A stretch of DNA of 64,000 nt from NCBI GenBank assembly GCA_009763385.1, contig CM019824.1, positions 142,173,705-142,237,704 on the forward strand, given 5' to 3'. The notes below the pieces were generated by a model. It saw only the letters and a program-made list of their open reading frames with translations. It made no database searches and was not told the DNA's origin. Position numbers and translations under genes: made by a program. Origin of the DNA: Coix lacryma-jobi var. lacryma-jobi (taxonomy: Eukaryota > Streptophyta > Magnoliopsida > Poales > Poaceae). Of the stretch, positions 10,190 through 20,918 are shown one piece after another. Within the stretch, counting starts at the first letter, position 1. The number at the start of each line of letters is the position of its first letter.

Positions 10190-10850
10190 GCTCACCACCT
10201 GGCGCTCGGACTTCGTCGCTGACCAGCTGGTCGCTTCGCTCGGTGCTCACCACCTGGCGCTCGGACTTCATCGCCGACCAGCTGGTCGCTTCGCTTGGTG
10301 CTCACCACCTGGCGCTCGGACTTCGTCATCGACCAGCTGGTCGCTTCGCTCGGTGTTCACTGCCTGGCGCTCAGACTTCATCGTCGACCAGCTGGCCGTA
10401 CTCTTTGACGCTCATTGACGGCTACACCGAGAGCTCACCAGCTGAGCTGGGGACTCCTCGGTGCTCGGGTTCATCGACCACTTGGTCGCTTTGCTCAGAG
10501 CTCACCACCTGGCGCTCGGACTTCGTCATCGACCAGCTGGTCGCTTCGCTCGGTGCTCACCACCTGGCGCTCGGACTTCATCGCCGACCAGCTGGCCATA
10601 CTCTTCGACGCTCATCGACGGCTACACCGAGATCTCACCAGTTGACCTAGGGACTCCTCGGTGCTCGGGTTCTTCACGCCAGCATCGTCAGCAGTGCTGG
10701 TCGGATCACTCGGTGCTCACTGCCTAGCGCTCAGACTTCATCGCCGACCAGCTAGCTAGTCTCTTCGATGTTCATCGACGGCTACACCGAGGGTCACTAG
10801 CTAACCTGGGGACTGCTCGGTGCTCGGACTCGTCGTTCGGCAACCTGCTT
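10190..10850 (+). repeat. 55-bp minisatellite inside element D
   Basis: Units starting GCTCACCACCTGGCGC and ending TTCGCTCGGT repeat head to tail. Three near-perfect 55-bp units start at 10190, 10245 and 10300, followed by a diverged unit. Further units near 10500 and 10555 are separated by a longer spacer built on GACGGCTACACCGAG. The pattern is therefore a higher-order repeat of short units plus spacer. Confidence 0.88.
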
Positions 10851-11046
10851 GAATGACATACTGCTTTCGTCATAGTGGTTTTACCTTTTTTATAAGCCTG
10901 CTACAAGATTTATTCTTCATCTTCTAGCAGCCTTGGGGACTACCGTGTATACATGGCGCTCGTCCGCGCATGTATATAAGTCTGATTATTTTCAAGACCC
11001 TGGCACCACGTGACCGAGTCACCTGCTGTCAGGCTCGGGGACTAGC

Positions 11047-11487
11047 TGTGGGGATATGGACCCCAGGGTACCACACGATGATACATGGGCCTCACCACTG
11101 GAGGTCGTCCGGCCCGCAGGATGAAGGCGTATGGCACACGACATGCACCGTACGACAGTTGTAATCAGATACAGTACCAACTCGGATACTTACCATGTAA
11201 CCCTGTCCCTTCGGAATATATAAGGAGGGGCAGGGGCCCTCTGAGAGGACGACAGATCATAGACAGTAGATCATAGGTCATAAGCCACAAGCCACATCCA
11301 ATCAATACAACTCGACGCAGGACGTAGGGTATTACGCTGAATTCGACGGCCCGAACCTGGATAAACCTCTGTGTTCATCTACTTTTGCCTTGCGTGAACG
11401 TCTAGGTCATCGTCTTGCGCACCTTCCCCTCTAATCTACCACCTTGGGCATACCCCTAGGTGGGCTATCGACCATATTTCGTCGACA
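11047..11487 (+). repeat. Element D 3' LTR
   Basis: This 441-bp copy of the 8338-8779 LTR differs by scattered substitutions and one single-base gap. Confidence 0.88.
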
Positions 11488-11665
11488 CGAACCAAATGAC
11501 CAGCTCGACAAAGCAGAAAGTGAGCAAACTCCCTCTTCAATAGTGCATACAACTAGGGACATGATTTGTTGAATTTCTCCCCCTTAGTTGAAAATGCACA
11601 CAACAAGGCACAATGCATATGAGAAACAAATGCAAGTTAGCAACTTCAGGTATATAGTTCATAGA
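11488..11665 (-). other. Element B 3' noncoding region between D and the CACTA element
   Basis: The sequence aligns to about 34980-35180 of element C and includes one extra PPT-like CTCCCCCTTAGTTGAAAATGC. No gene is seen. Confidence 0.75.
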
Positions 11666-12226
11666 CACTACTAGAGAAACGGCCTTTAGCCTTGGTTGGG
11701 AAGGGCCTTTAGCCCCGGTTTTCCCAACCGGGGCTACCAATCCGGGACTAAAGGTCTGACCCTTTAGTCCCGGGTGCTCCCAACCGGGGTTAAAGGTCTT
11801 CACGAGAAAAAATAAATATGCATCTGTGAGATTCGAACTCAGCACCTCTCGCCTCAAGCACGCTTACCAACTGAGCTACACATCCCATGTGATGTAGTTC
11901 TGGACGTTTTCCTTTTGAATTCACTCGGGAAGGACCTTTAGCCCTGGTTGGTAACACCAACCAGGGCTAAAAGGACCTTTAGCCCCGGTTGGTAACACCA
12001 ACCGGGACTAAAGGTCCACCCTTTAGCCACGGTTGGTATTACCAACCGGGACTAAAGGTCCAGGACCTTTAGTCCGGGTTGGTAATACCAACCGGGGCTA
12101 AAGATTCACTTTTAGCCTCGGTTGGTATTACCAACCGGGACTAAAGGTCTTTAGCCCCAGACACAATTTTTGACCGAGACTAAAGCTCAATTGATAGATC
12201 GTCCAAAGGTCTGTTCTCTAGTAGTG
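11666..12226. mobile_element. Short non-autonomous CACTA transposon with a tRNA-like sequence
   Basis: The ends are CACTACTAGAGAA (11666) and TTCTCTAGTAGTG (to 12226), perfect 13-bp terminal inverted repeats, flanked by a 3-bp duplication AGA (11663-11665 and 12227-12229). Subterminal regions carry multiple copies of CCTTTAGTCCCGGTTGG in both orientations; several form long hairpins such as the GGTTGGTAACACCAACC type. At 561 bp there is no transposase. A tRNA-derived sequence sits between the left and right repeat blocks. It inserted into the 3' noncoding part of element B. Confidence 0.93.
11819..11887 (-). pseudogene. tRNA-like sequence inside the CACTA element
   Basis: On the minus strand an A box TAGCTCAGTTGG and a B box GAGTTCGAATC are spaced as in a tRNA gene, preceded by GGGATGT where an acceptor strand would be. 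The 3' acceptor half does not pair with it, the anticodon arm is irregular and the length is about 69 nt without CCA. It looks like a decayed tRNA (the anticodon side resembles tRNA-Ala). It could still act as a pol III promoter, but not as a working tRNA. Confidence 0.7.
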
Positions 12227-12286
12227 AGAGTGAATAGATGCTCTAAGTAGTGCTGATCCAACCACTCAACAACAAGCACAGATGCC

Positions 12287-14250
12287 TGTTGGTAGTTCTT
12301 AGCTTCACTAAAGATAGTGCTAGGCAACTATCCCCGGTAACGGCCCAGGAATGCTTGTTGGCACTTGCTAACGTTGTTACTAGGAGTAGACTATGGAGTC
12401 TATCCCCGGCAACGGCGTCAAAAATGCTTGAAGCAAGACCGGTCACTATACCTAAAGGAGTGGAGCTAAAGCAGCTATCTACTAATGCCAAGCAGGGTTG
12501 TCAATCCCGACACTAGTAGGAGCTAGCTAGAGAGAATGTAATCTACCAGGAGGAGATTCTGCAAGCGCACAGAACTATCATAGTAGCACTTCGCCTGGGA
12601 GTATCAGGTGTCGATTTATTTGATCCCAAGGGAAGGCTAGGGTGGTGTATGAGTCGAGTCAAGGAGGGGATGAGAGTCGAAGAAATAAGAAAAGGGGAAA
12701 TGGTAGAGAAAGGATGGAAGGCTAGAAAGAATGTATGGGTGGATAGGTAAGGATGATATGGATGGCTAAGGTAAGGTGGATGGATAGGTAGATAAAAGGG
12801 GTAACTAAAGATAACTAACTACTAACTAATAACTATTCCTAGATAACCACAGAGCAAGATAACTACGAAGCAAGATAGTTACGAAGCAAGGCAGGCAAAA
12901 GTCAATAAAGCAACTAAGTTGAGTATAGTTTTATTCCTATCTTATCAAGTATCGAGGCGTACTAGCCTTTACCACTTACTTAGGTTGAACGCTAGCACAA
13001 CGAGCCTTACTGTTAAACTGGGCCAACTACGTGGTGGAATTCAAGGCGCACAGGGCTGCCACCACCTGCTTGCTACCACAGCTATCCGGGGGTCCAGCCG
13101 TATCTGAAGGTAAGTCTATAACTAAGCACCACGCTTAATTATATTCTAACTATCTCTACCCTAGCTTTGAATAGAGACACCCTTGTGGACGTCAGAGCAA
13201 ATACTTGACTTAATAAGATAAACACTAAACTAACTAAGCAACCTATTGGCAAAGATCAATCACTAAGCACACTAGAGATTAACTACTATGGCTAAGTGAA
13301 TTGAACTGTAGGATAGCTAGGCACTCAAGCAATCAATCAAGTATACCACTCAATACTGATAAGTAGAATAAAGTAATACTTGAAATGATGAACTAGAATA
13401 TAGTAAAGTGCTTGAGATACAAGAGCAAAACCTGAACTGGAGATGAAGGAAGACTCTTCCCAGCTCCAGAACCGATCACTCGCACGCCTCTACTCTTGAG
13501 CTAAGCCTTGAGCAGCGCTACCGCGAGGGCAAAGATGCCTTGCTCTACTAGCTACCTACTTGCCTAAGCTCTCTGAGCTCTCACTTGCTTGCTTCTACTT
13601 GCTTTGCTTCTCTTGTGTTGTGTTGGTGTGTTGGTACTGATGCCTCAGGGGGGTATTTATAGTCTTGAGGAGTGAGGGGGGTACTTATAGGGGGCAGCCA
13701 ACCGACCTAGAGTTAGGTCAGGTGGCGGGCGCCACCCCCTACTGGCGGCCACCAGTCTCCTGGCCGCTGGATGCTTCGTTGTTGATCCTACGGCCTCCAG
13801 GTGGTTGTCCAAGGCGGTTTGGAGGTCGGTTGCATGTCTGAGCAACCGCCATCCAGCCTTGATCCACGCCACTTCATCCTGAGTCGTCCGATGCCACTGA
13901 CCTAGTGACCAAGGGCCAAGATTTGGCCTTGGGGAGGTCACACGGATCGGTGACGTGGCAGGGAGTGGCACTTGGGCCAATCCAAGTGGCGGGCGCCACT
14001 TAGAGGTGGCGGGCGCCATCTAGGGGTGGCGGGCGCCACCCCCCTTAGGCCCATTTGGGCCCTGCTGAGTGGGCTTGGCCTCTGGTGGGTCCATATGTCC
14101 AAATTTGGTTCAAATCCTGCATTCAAATAAAATTCTATGGACATGTGGAATTTGGTTAGTTTGAAACCTATTTGACTACATTTCATGCCTTTTTGGTGGA
14201 TTTTAGGGTCAAATGTTGATGGTAAAACAGGTGTTTAAGGACCATCAACA
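12287..14250 (-). mobile_element. Probable solo LTR of a Gypsy element (or LTR plus short internal remnant)
   Basis: A 1964-bp unit begins TGTTGGTAGT and ends ACCATCAACA, imperfect inverted ends of TG..CA type, flanked by a perfect 5-bp duplication ATGCC (12282-12286 and 14251-14255). The minus strand has a TATA box TATAAATACC near 13650. Near the left end the minus strand carries two PBS-like words, GACGCCGTTGCCGGGGATAG at about 12401-12420 and a degenerate copy about 80 bases further left. In Gypsy Tat-type elements such a word directly follows the 5' LTR. So either the LTR contains these words, or an LTR with about 130 bp of leader was left after a deletion. No coding sequence is present. 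Confidence 0.75.
13680..14045. repeat. GGTGGCGGGCGCCACC palindromes in the Gypsy-type LTR
   Basis: Four to five copies of GTGGCGGGCGCCAC (near 13721, 13984, 14006 and 14026) lie in the U3 part just upstream of the TATA box. The arrangement parallels the Sirevirus LTRs but with another word and in another superfamily. Confidence 0.8.
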
Positions 14251-14255
14251 ATGCC

Positions 14256-15136
14256 AGCAAAGGCTCAAACTGATCACATAATATGAAATATGAACATATG
14301 AGCAAAGTGAGCAGTTTTAAGCCATTCAGAAAAGAAGTTCACCACCAAAATAGCACTAGACATGTATAGACAGGAAGTCAAACAAGTGCTAAACATGTAT
14401 ACAAGGTGAACTACCCCTAGCAAAGTTCAATCATCATGCTATAGAATGAAACATAGACTTGTGTGTTTAACAAATGTTCGGAGTTGCAGCGGTTTTTACA
14501 CAAGTTTAAAATTTCAGCATGTGATTGCGAGAGGTTGAAAACTTGACATTGCCTAACTTTTCAACCGAGCTAAGCCTGTGCATAAGCAATCAGAAGCTTG
14601 AAGCAATCGGTTTCAGTCTTACACTACATGGCTCAAGTTTAACTCAAAGTGCAATGAGAAACAATCTCGACACCGTGAGGTGCTGTCAAGTGATCTCATC
14701 TCGATCTTTCCAATTCACTTAAGCTTGGTTCAAATTTAACAGAATATGAACATACCAAGCAAGTGAAAGACTCAGAACTAGAGACATAGCAACCTAGCAT
14801 ATATGAAAAGCACAAGTGATTTCAACATATTCTACGCATGCTAGTTGCCAATCTCAATGGTGAACATGCTTCAAATTTTAAGTGGAATTAAGCATATTCA
14901 CAGTTCTGAAAAATAGCTCAGCTCACAACATGTATCAGTGATCAAAAGGAGCCTAAGCTACAAGCATCATTATGTGTTATCGGAGCATATACTAATCAGA
15001 GCATAGATTCATTCTACAGATTATAGACATGAAGCTCGAAAAGATAAATATGTAAATATGATGAAATGCAAAAACTGAACAAAAACAAGAGAAAAGAAGT
15101 CAGTTTATGATACAAGAACCAAAATGTTTCCCCCAA
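14256..15136 (-). other. Element B 3' noncoding region next to pol
   Basis: The sequence aligns to 35240-36096 of element C. It contains no gene and carries a PPT-like block with AAAAGGGGAAACA near 15138-15152. Confidence 0.75.
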
Positions 15137-15981
15137 CTAAAAGGGGAAACACACTCTAAGCTCACCTCTCAACCTAGCAAAGGTTGATTGGTCCAAAGGC
15201 TTGGTGAAAATATCTACCAATTGATGATGAGTATCGACATGGCGAAGGTCGATATCACCCTTCTCATAGTGGTCTCGCAAAAAATGAAAGCGCACATCAA
15301 TGTGTTTGGTCTTAGAATGAGGCATGGGGTTCTTAGCAACGCTAATCGTACTCGTGCTGTCACAAAGCAATGGAACTCGAGAAAAACTCAGACCAAAATC
15401 ATGCAAACTGGCCATCATCCATAACAACTGAGAACAACAGCTAGCCGCAGCAACATATTCATCCTCTGTGGCAGACTGAGCCACACTAGACTGCTTGCGA
15501 GAAGACCAAGACACAAGAGAAGAACCAATAAACTGACAAGTCCTAGAAGTGGACTTGCGATCAAGTCGGCAACCAGCAAAATGAGCATCCGAGTAACTGC
15601 AAAGGGAGAGGGTGGAAGAAGCAGAATACCAAATCCCAAACTCAGGTGTGAAGCATAAGTACCTCATAATGCGCTTGACAGCCTGACGGTGAGAGGTTCG
15701 TGGCGACGATTGAAATCGCGCGCAAAGACACACCGCGAACTGGATGTCCGTGCGTGTCGCCGTCAGGTACAGCAGTGACCCGATCATGCTTCGGTACTCC
15801 TTCTGTCCATAGCTTCTCCATCCTTGTCCGCATCCAAGGCCGTCGTGGTCGACATGGGTGTTGGAAGAGGCTTGGCCTCACCCATATCGAACTTCTTCAA
15901 TATGTCCTTGGTGTACTTGCCCTGGTGCACGAACGTCCCCTCTCGGGATTGCTTGATTTGCAACCCGAGGAAAAACGTCAA
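15137..15981 (-). pseudogene. Element B pol, 3' part (end of RT and RNase H)
   Basis: The minus-strand frames hold the end of a Copia reverse transcriptase (FFLGLQIKQSREGTFVHQGKY, PLPTPMS) and the RNase H domain (GSLLYLTATRTDIQFAVCL, SATEDEYVAA, KTKHIDVRFHFLRDH, KPLDQSTFARLRGEL), ending at the usual pol C-terminus at 15137. A frameshift separates the two frames near 15785-15800. The upstream part of the same gene is at 22473 and beyond; element A split it. Confidence 0.9.
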
Positions 15982-16844
15982 TGAAAGGACCGTGACGCCT
16001 AAGAGGGGGGGGGGGTGAATTAGGCAACTTAAAACTTATACTCTAAACTATGGCCTCTAATTTCCACCTAGTCAAAACTTATGCAAGAAAGTAAACTATC
16101 TATATGTGCAACTAAGGTTTTGCTAGGTGTGTTTGCTATCTCTACCGCAAAAAGGAGTTATGCAACTATTTTCCAAACCTATCAACTAGCATATTAAACT
16201 AGGAAAGGTAAAGCACATGAACAAGGTAGCAATGTAAATGCGGAAGCTAAAGAGTGTGATAGAGATGCAAACTCCCGTCGACGACTCCGGTATTTTTACC
16301 GAGGTATCGAGAAGAGCGCAAGCTTCCCCCTAGTCCTCGTTGGAGCCCCTCGCAAGGAATCCCTCGCAAGGGCCAAGCTCTCGGTCGGGTAATTCCGTGG
16401 ATAGCTCCGGGCCTTCCCCACACGCAAGTGGGTCTCCGGTTAAGCCACTCGTGGCAAAGCCTCTCTCGGATGCTCCCCGTCGTCTTCACTATCAAGCTTC
16501 CGGTCAAAACGCCGCGGGCCTTGTTCCCTTCGGTACACGGAGGCGGCCACACCACAAATGCGGTTGGTGTGATCTCGCAAGACTACAAGCCCCGCCGATG
16601 TACAACAACGGTGCGCGCAAGCACCGGTAGACAAGAGGTTTTCAACCTCACTAAACACTAGGCCTAACACCTAGAGCAAGCGCAAAGCGGTGGTCTAACT
16701 AGCTTAAGCACTTCGCAAAGCACATACACTAATCACCGAGTATATCACTTGAGCACTTTGGTGGCTAGAGCAACTAAATATGTGTCTATGCACTTGGTAT
16801 ACTTCCTTGAGCTCCAACCCTATGTTTTTGGCCGGCCATGGGGG

Positions 16845-16852
16845 TATATATA
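16845..16852 (-). promoter_or_regulatory. TATA box of the element A 3' LTR
   Basis: The minus strand reads CTATATATACC directly downstream of the palindrome array; it is kept in the other LTR at 21780-21787. Confidence 0.65.
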
Positions 16853-16867
16853 GAGCCCCAAGCACTT

Positions 16868-17195
16868 CACGTCCTGACCGGACGCGTCCGGTCCCTCACA
16901 ACGGCTAGTTGCCAGCCTGCACAGGCACTGATCAGACTCTGGCATGAGTCCGGTCACAGACGACCAGACGCGTCCTGTCATGATTTTGTGCTTCTGGAAC
17001 CTCTCTGTGTTTGATCGGACTCAGCTGAGCTCCAGCGTCCGATCGTCGTCGTAGCGTCCGGTCACTCAGTTTCGCTGAGGAACAGTTGCTTCGACGCGTC
17101 CGATCGCAACTCGTTCGTAGCGTCCGGTCACGCGAACGTGGCGCTGTCGGCTTGAGGTACTGACCGGACGCATCCGGGCCAGCGTCCGGTCACTC
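16868..17195. repeat. GACCGGACGCGTCCGGTC palindrome array, element A left LTR
   Basis: About ten GCGTCCGGTC/GACCGGACGC words are present, including an uninterrupted 18-bp palindrome at 16876-16893. The array lies immediately upstream of the TATA box on the minus strand. The right-LTR copy of the array is at about 21840-22200. Confidence 0.85.
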
Positions 17196-17465
17196 CTTTT
17201 TCTTCCGTTCTTCGCGGTTTCTTGCGCCGTCTTGGTTCCATTCTTGTGTCTTGGACTTTGCTTGATCTTGAGGGTCTTCTACTGAGCTTCTAATATCTTG
17301 CTTGAGGTGTTGATCATCGGATCATCACATAGCCCTTGTCCAAGTCACATTTGCACCCTATTGGACTACAAAACAAACACTTGCAAATGCATTAGTCCAA
17401 TTTGGTTATGTTGTTCATCAAACACAAAAATCCGAAGTTAAATGGTCCGAGGTCCATTTTCCTTA

Positions 17466-18697
17466 CAATCTCCCCCTTTTTGGTGATTGATGACAACATG
17501 ACCAAAACAAGCAAATAATAGATACATAATTTAAAATGCAATCTACTTGCTAGGATGCAATGCAAAGGCAAGATCATATGATGTTTAAAAGATACCAAAT
17601 TTAAACATATCTCGCCCTTGCCATAGAGTCCCTCTTTGTGACTTTATGGATTAAGGCTCCCCCTAACTCCATAAATCACTTCCTCCCTTTTTGAACCATT
17701 CCCTTGAAAATAACCATAAAATTTTTGTAAAAAATGATTTTGGTTATTTTGTTTGTTTTAGTTTGAGCTTGATTTTGGTCCCTACACATTCTCCCCCTTT
17801 GGAATCAAACACCGAAAAGGAAGACATTAAAGCTCAAGAGAGAAAACATTATATAAGCTAAAACTCCCCTAAGTATATGCATACATATGATGTAAGGCAA
17901 AAGCATATGCATAACCGACGAATTAAAGCACAAAGGAGTTTAATCTATATAATGCATGGAGAAAGCATATAAAAGTATCAAATTGAGATCAACATAATGA
18001 TATCGGTTAGGAATACCACATGTAGATGCCAATTGAATTATCACCACACATGATGCTTGTCTCCGAGAACCCCATTTTCCTTGCAATGAGACTACTACAC
18101 ACATGATAATCTTGAAAGTAGTGTTAGTCTCCAAGCTTCCAAATTATAGAGTAAACTCCCCCTAAAAGTGTGCATACAAGTTTGAAATACTTGTAGGAGA
18201 CATGCACATTGACTTGTAAGGTCAAACTACCATTTTCCACATTGATGTTACAAGAAATGTGACATCAATTGAAGATGGTAATTGGAGTAGTTTATCTATA
18301 ATTTGGTCTTTGGCACATATAAGATAAATACAGAGTAAAAGAAGCTATGTGCCGTGCTTCTATCCAATTAAAACCATGTAGAATTGCTCTAAGAATGTGA
18401 GTGATACCGAGCAAAACTGCCATATGATAAGCCTAATTTGCATGACAAAGGATATGAACATACCAATGCAAACATAGGCAATGAAAGGAACTAGATGCTA
18501 AAAGTAATTGCAAGACACTATACCAAATGAAAGTAATTGCAAGAATTTAAATCTAGTTACCTAACATGGGAGGGGGGACTTGGGTCCAAAGTACCCACTA
18601 ACATACTTGGCAATGACATGATCCAGTGTGATGCACCCCATGATATGCACCCAAAACTTTGCCAAGTCTCCAAATTCCCCGATGTCCACTTGACCAC
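17466..18697 (-). other. Element A 3' noncoding region with repeated PPT-like tracts
   Basis: The functional PPT (AAAAAGGGGGAGATTG on the minus strand) lies at 17466-17482. Additional CTCCCCCT-type tracts occur near 17645, 17790 and 18150. No open frame resembles pol. Confidence 0.8.
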
Positions 18698-20838
18698 TCA
18701 CTTCCCTTTCGGGACCCAAACCTTTTTGGTGCTCTTCATGGTTGAGATGATGTCCTTAGGCACCCAAATGCGTTTGGCCCCATTGTTGACTTGCTTGTTC
18801 ACCTTGATGGCCACCACCTTGTCATTCTTCTTCTTCTTCAAAAGATAAGGTGTGGTAGCCTTCTTGTTCACCTTGTTGGTGTAGGTGTTGGAGAGCTTGC
18901 TTGTTTGATTTTTGTTTTTCTCTTTCTTCTTTTCTCCCCCATGCTTCACCTTGCACTCATAGGACTTGTGGTCTTCCTTGTGGCAAACGTAACAAACCAC
19001 GGTTTGCTCTCATCAAGCTTCTTCACTCCCTTGACAATGTTATCTTGATGAGTTCGGGTTTGCTTCGCCTTGCCTTTTGCTTGGGTCAAATCCTTGGTGA
19101 GGCGAGCCACTTCTTTCCTTAGTTGCTCATTCTCCATTGCAACTTCTTGTGTACATGTTTCTACAATCATATTCTCAACACAAGCTTGATTGCATATGGG
19201 TGAGTCTAAATCAAGTAAATCTATGCAAGAAGTAGAGGCATCCTTTTTAGGCATATTAAAGATTGATTTTTCAATTTTAGGAGCCTCGGTGGGGTTTTCT
19301 CCAATGGTTTCAAGATTAGCAACTTTGTTAGTTAGCTCATCACAATGCTTGCACATAATTTCCATTTTAGCAAGCAAGCTTTTGTAAGCATCTTGTGTGC
19401 TAGCTAACTTTGCTTTTAGTTTTGCATTTTTCTTAGCAAGTTGCTCATCATTACTTGTGCTATCATATGTGCTTATACTAGCCTCAAGTTTCTCAATTTT
19501 ATTAGATAGCTCAACATTTAAGTTTGAAAAAGTTTCATATTGATCAAGCATAGCATTATAGGCTTGTTGAGAACTATCTAATTTTTCTTTTAAGGTATTA
19601 ATTTTCTTTTGTTGGCTAGTACAAGCTTTAGCATATTTAAGATTATCTTGCACAAGTTGATTATAAGAAGGAAGCTCATCATCACTATCACTATCTCTAT
19701 CACTATCACTAGAGATAGGACTTGTGTTACCTCGTGCCATAAGGCACATACGTGAGGAGCTTGATGATGAGTGCTTGCAGCCATGCCTCTTGTGTTGGAC
19801 TTCATCATCACTTGATGAATCATCCCATGTCTTGATGGTGGTGAGAGCTTTGGTCTTGCATCCCTTCTTTTTCTTGTCCTTAGGTGTGGGCTTTTGTTTT
19901 GGGCAATCTTCCACAAAGTGCCCTCTTTTGCCACATCCATAGCATCCCTTTTTCCTTTGCTCTCTTCTTTGATTAGTGAAGAGGCAATCTTATATGGTGA
20001 TGGGCACACCCTTGACATTGAGCTTGCGGATCATCCTCTTCACTCCTTTCAAAAGGTTGATTGTTTCTTTCATCTAAGGAGGAGTCGGATGAGGTGGAGG
20101 CTTGATCATCACTTGATTCTTCATCTTCATCATCCTCTTCTTCACTTGAGGAACTTGAGCTTGTCTCAACTTGCTTTTTGCCCTTCATCTTTTTGTGCTC
20201 ACATGAGAGAGCGATGTTTGATGAAGTGGCTTCTTCTTGACCCATCTTGCGTGACATCTCAAATGCCACCAATTTGCCAATGACAATGGTCGGGGTCATG
20301 GTGCTCAAGTCCTCCATGTTGTGGAGGATGGTGATGATGGTTGCATACTTGTTCTTTGGAAGCACGGAGATGATCTTCCTCACAATATCCGCATCACCTA
20401 GCTTTGTAATTCCTATAGAATGGAGCTCATTGATAATTAGATTCAATCGAGAATACATATCACGAACAAGCTCATTATCATTTATTTTAAAGGAATCATA
20501 GCTTGTTTTAGTTAGGTGATGTTTTGCTCACGTACATTACTTGTACCATCATGGAGCTCATGTAGCTTTAACCAAATTTCATGAGATGTTTGCAAGGTAA
20601 AAACTTGGTTAAAGACATCCATGCTAATAGATTCAAACAAGCAATTTTTAGCTCTAGCATTAAGATGAATTTCCTTTTCATCACCCGCGGTAGGCTTCTC
20701 GGGATTCTTAATGGGTTTCATCCCGTCGCGGGTGACTCTCCAAACATCTAGATCAACGGCTTCTAAAAAGCAAGCTATTCTAGCACTATAGTAAGGGAAG
20801 TTAGTGTCGTCAAAGTGTGGAGGCCTAGAGGTATCCAT
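18698..20838 (-). pseudogene. Element A gag (frameshifted)
   Basis: The likely start is the ATG at 20838 (MDTSRPPHFDDTNFPYYSAR), the N-terminal gag domain of Sireviruses. There follow a Ser/Glu/Asp-rich segment, a CCHC knuckle CYGCGKRGHFVEDC near 19920-19965, a long coiled-coil-prone stretch (about 19100-19700), a second CCHC knuckle CYVCHKEDHKSYEC near 18950-18995 and the end VWVPKGK at 18698. Gag proteins build the virus-like particle and bind RNA through the knuckles. The frame is broken near 20460-20512, 19973 and 18990. Nothing of pol follows. Confidence 0.85.
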
Positions 20839-20902
20839 CCCAACCTCTCTTAGGGGCGTCGGCTCGAAGGCGATTAAGCCAAGAGTCCACAAGAGAGCCA
20901 AC

Positions 20903-20918
20903 CTGCTCTGATACGAAT
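20903..20918 (-). other. Primer-binding site of element A
   Basis: The minus strand reads CGTATCAGAGCAG directly after the 5' LTR. It matches the iMet-type site of Copia elements except for the first base or two, so priming may be weakened. Confidence 0.8.

Larger units (their letters stand above)
8338..11487 (+). mobile_element. Element D: small non-autonomous LTR retrotransposon
   Basis: Two LTRs of 442 and 441 bp (8338-8779 and 11047-11487) start TGTGGGGATAT and end GTCGACA. By eye they differ at about 16 sites. A PBS-like TGGCGCCCACCGTGGGGC follows the left LTR at 8782-8799, and a purine-rich CTCGGGGACTAGC precedes the right one, giving plus-strand orientation. The internal 2267 bp holds no protease, RT or integrase, only short possibly gag-derived frames and a 55-bp minisatellite. 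PBS and PPT style suggest a Gypsy-type partner. No target duplication is visible: the flanks are CAAAA on the left and CGAAC on the right. Confidence 0.85.
15982..17465 (-). repeat. Element A 3' LTR (left copy)
   Basis: This 1484-bp copy lacks a segment of roughly 60 bp near the TATA box and one palindrome unit that are present in the right copy. The G-run at 16003-16014 is 11-12 bases. On the minus strand the TATA box lies at 16845-16852. Confidence 0.9.

Noticed and set aside
10024..10650. Plus-strand open frame of 208 codons
   Set aside because: It is read-through of the 55-bp minisatellite in element D; all frames stay open because the unit lacks stops.
11819..11887. Functional tRNA gene
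   Set aside because: The acceptor stem does not pair and the anticodon arm is irregular, so I list it as a tRNA-derived pseudogene.
18537..19048. Plus-strand frames opposite element A gag
   Set aside because: They are shadows of the minus-strand gag coding sequence.
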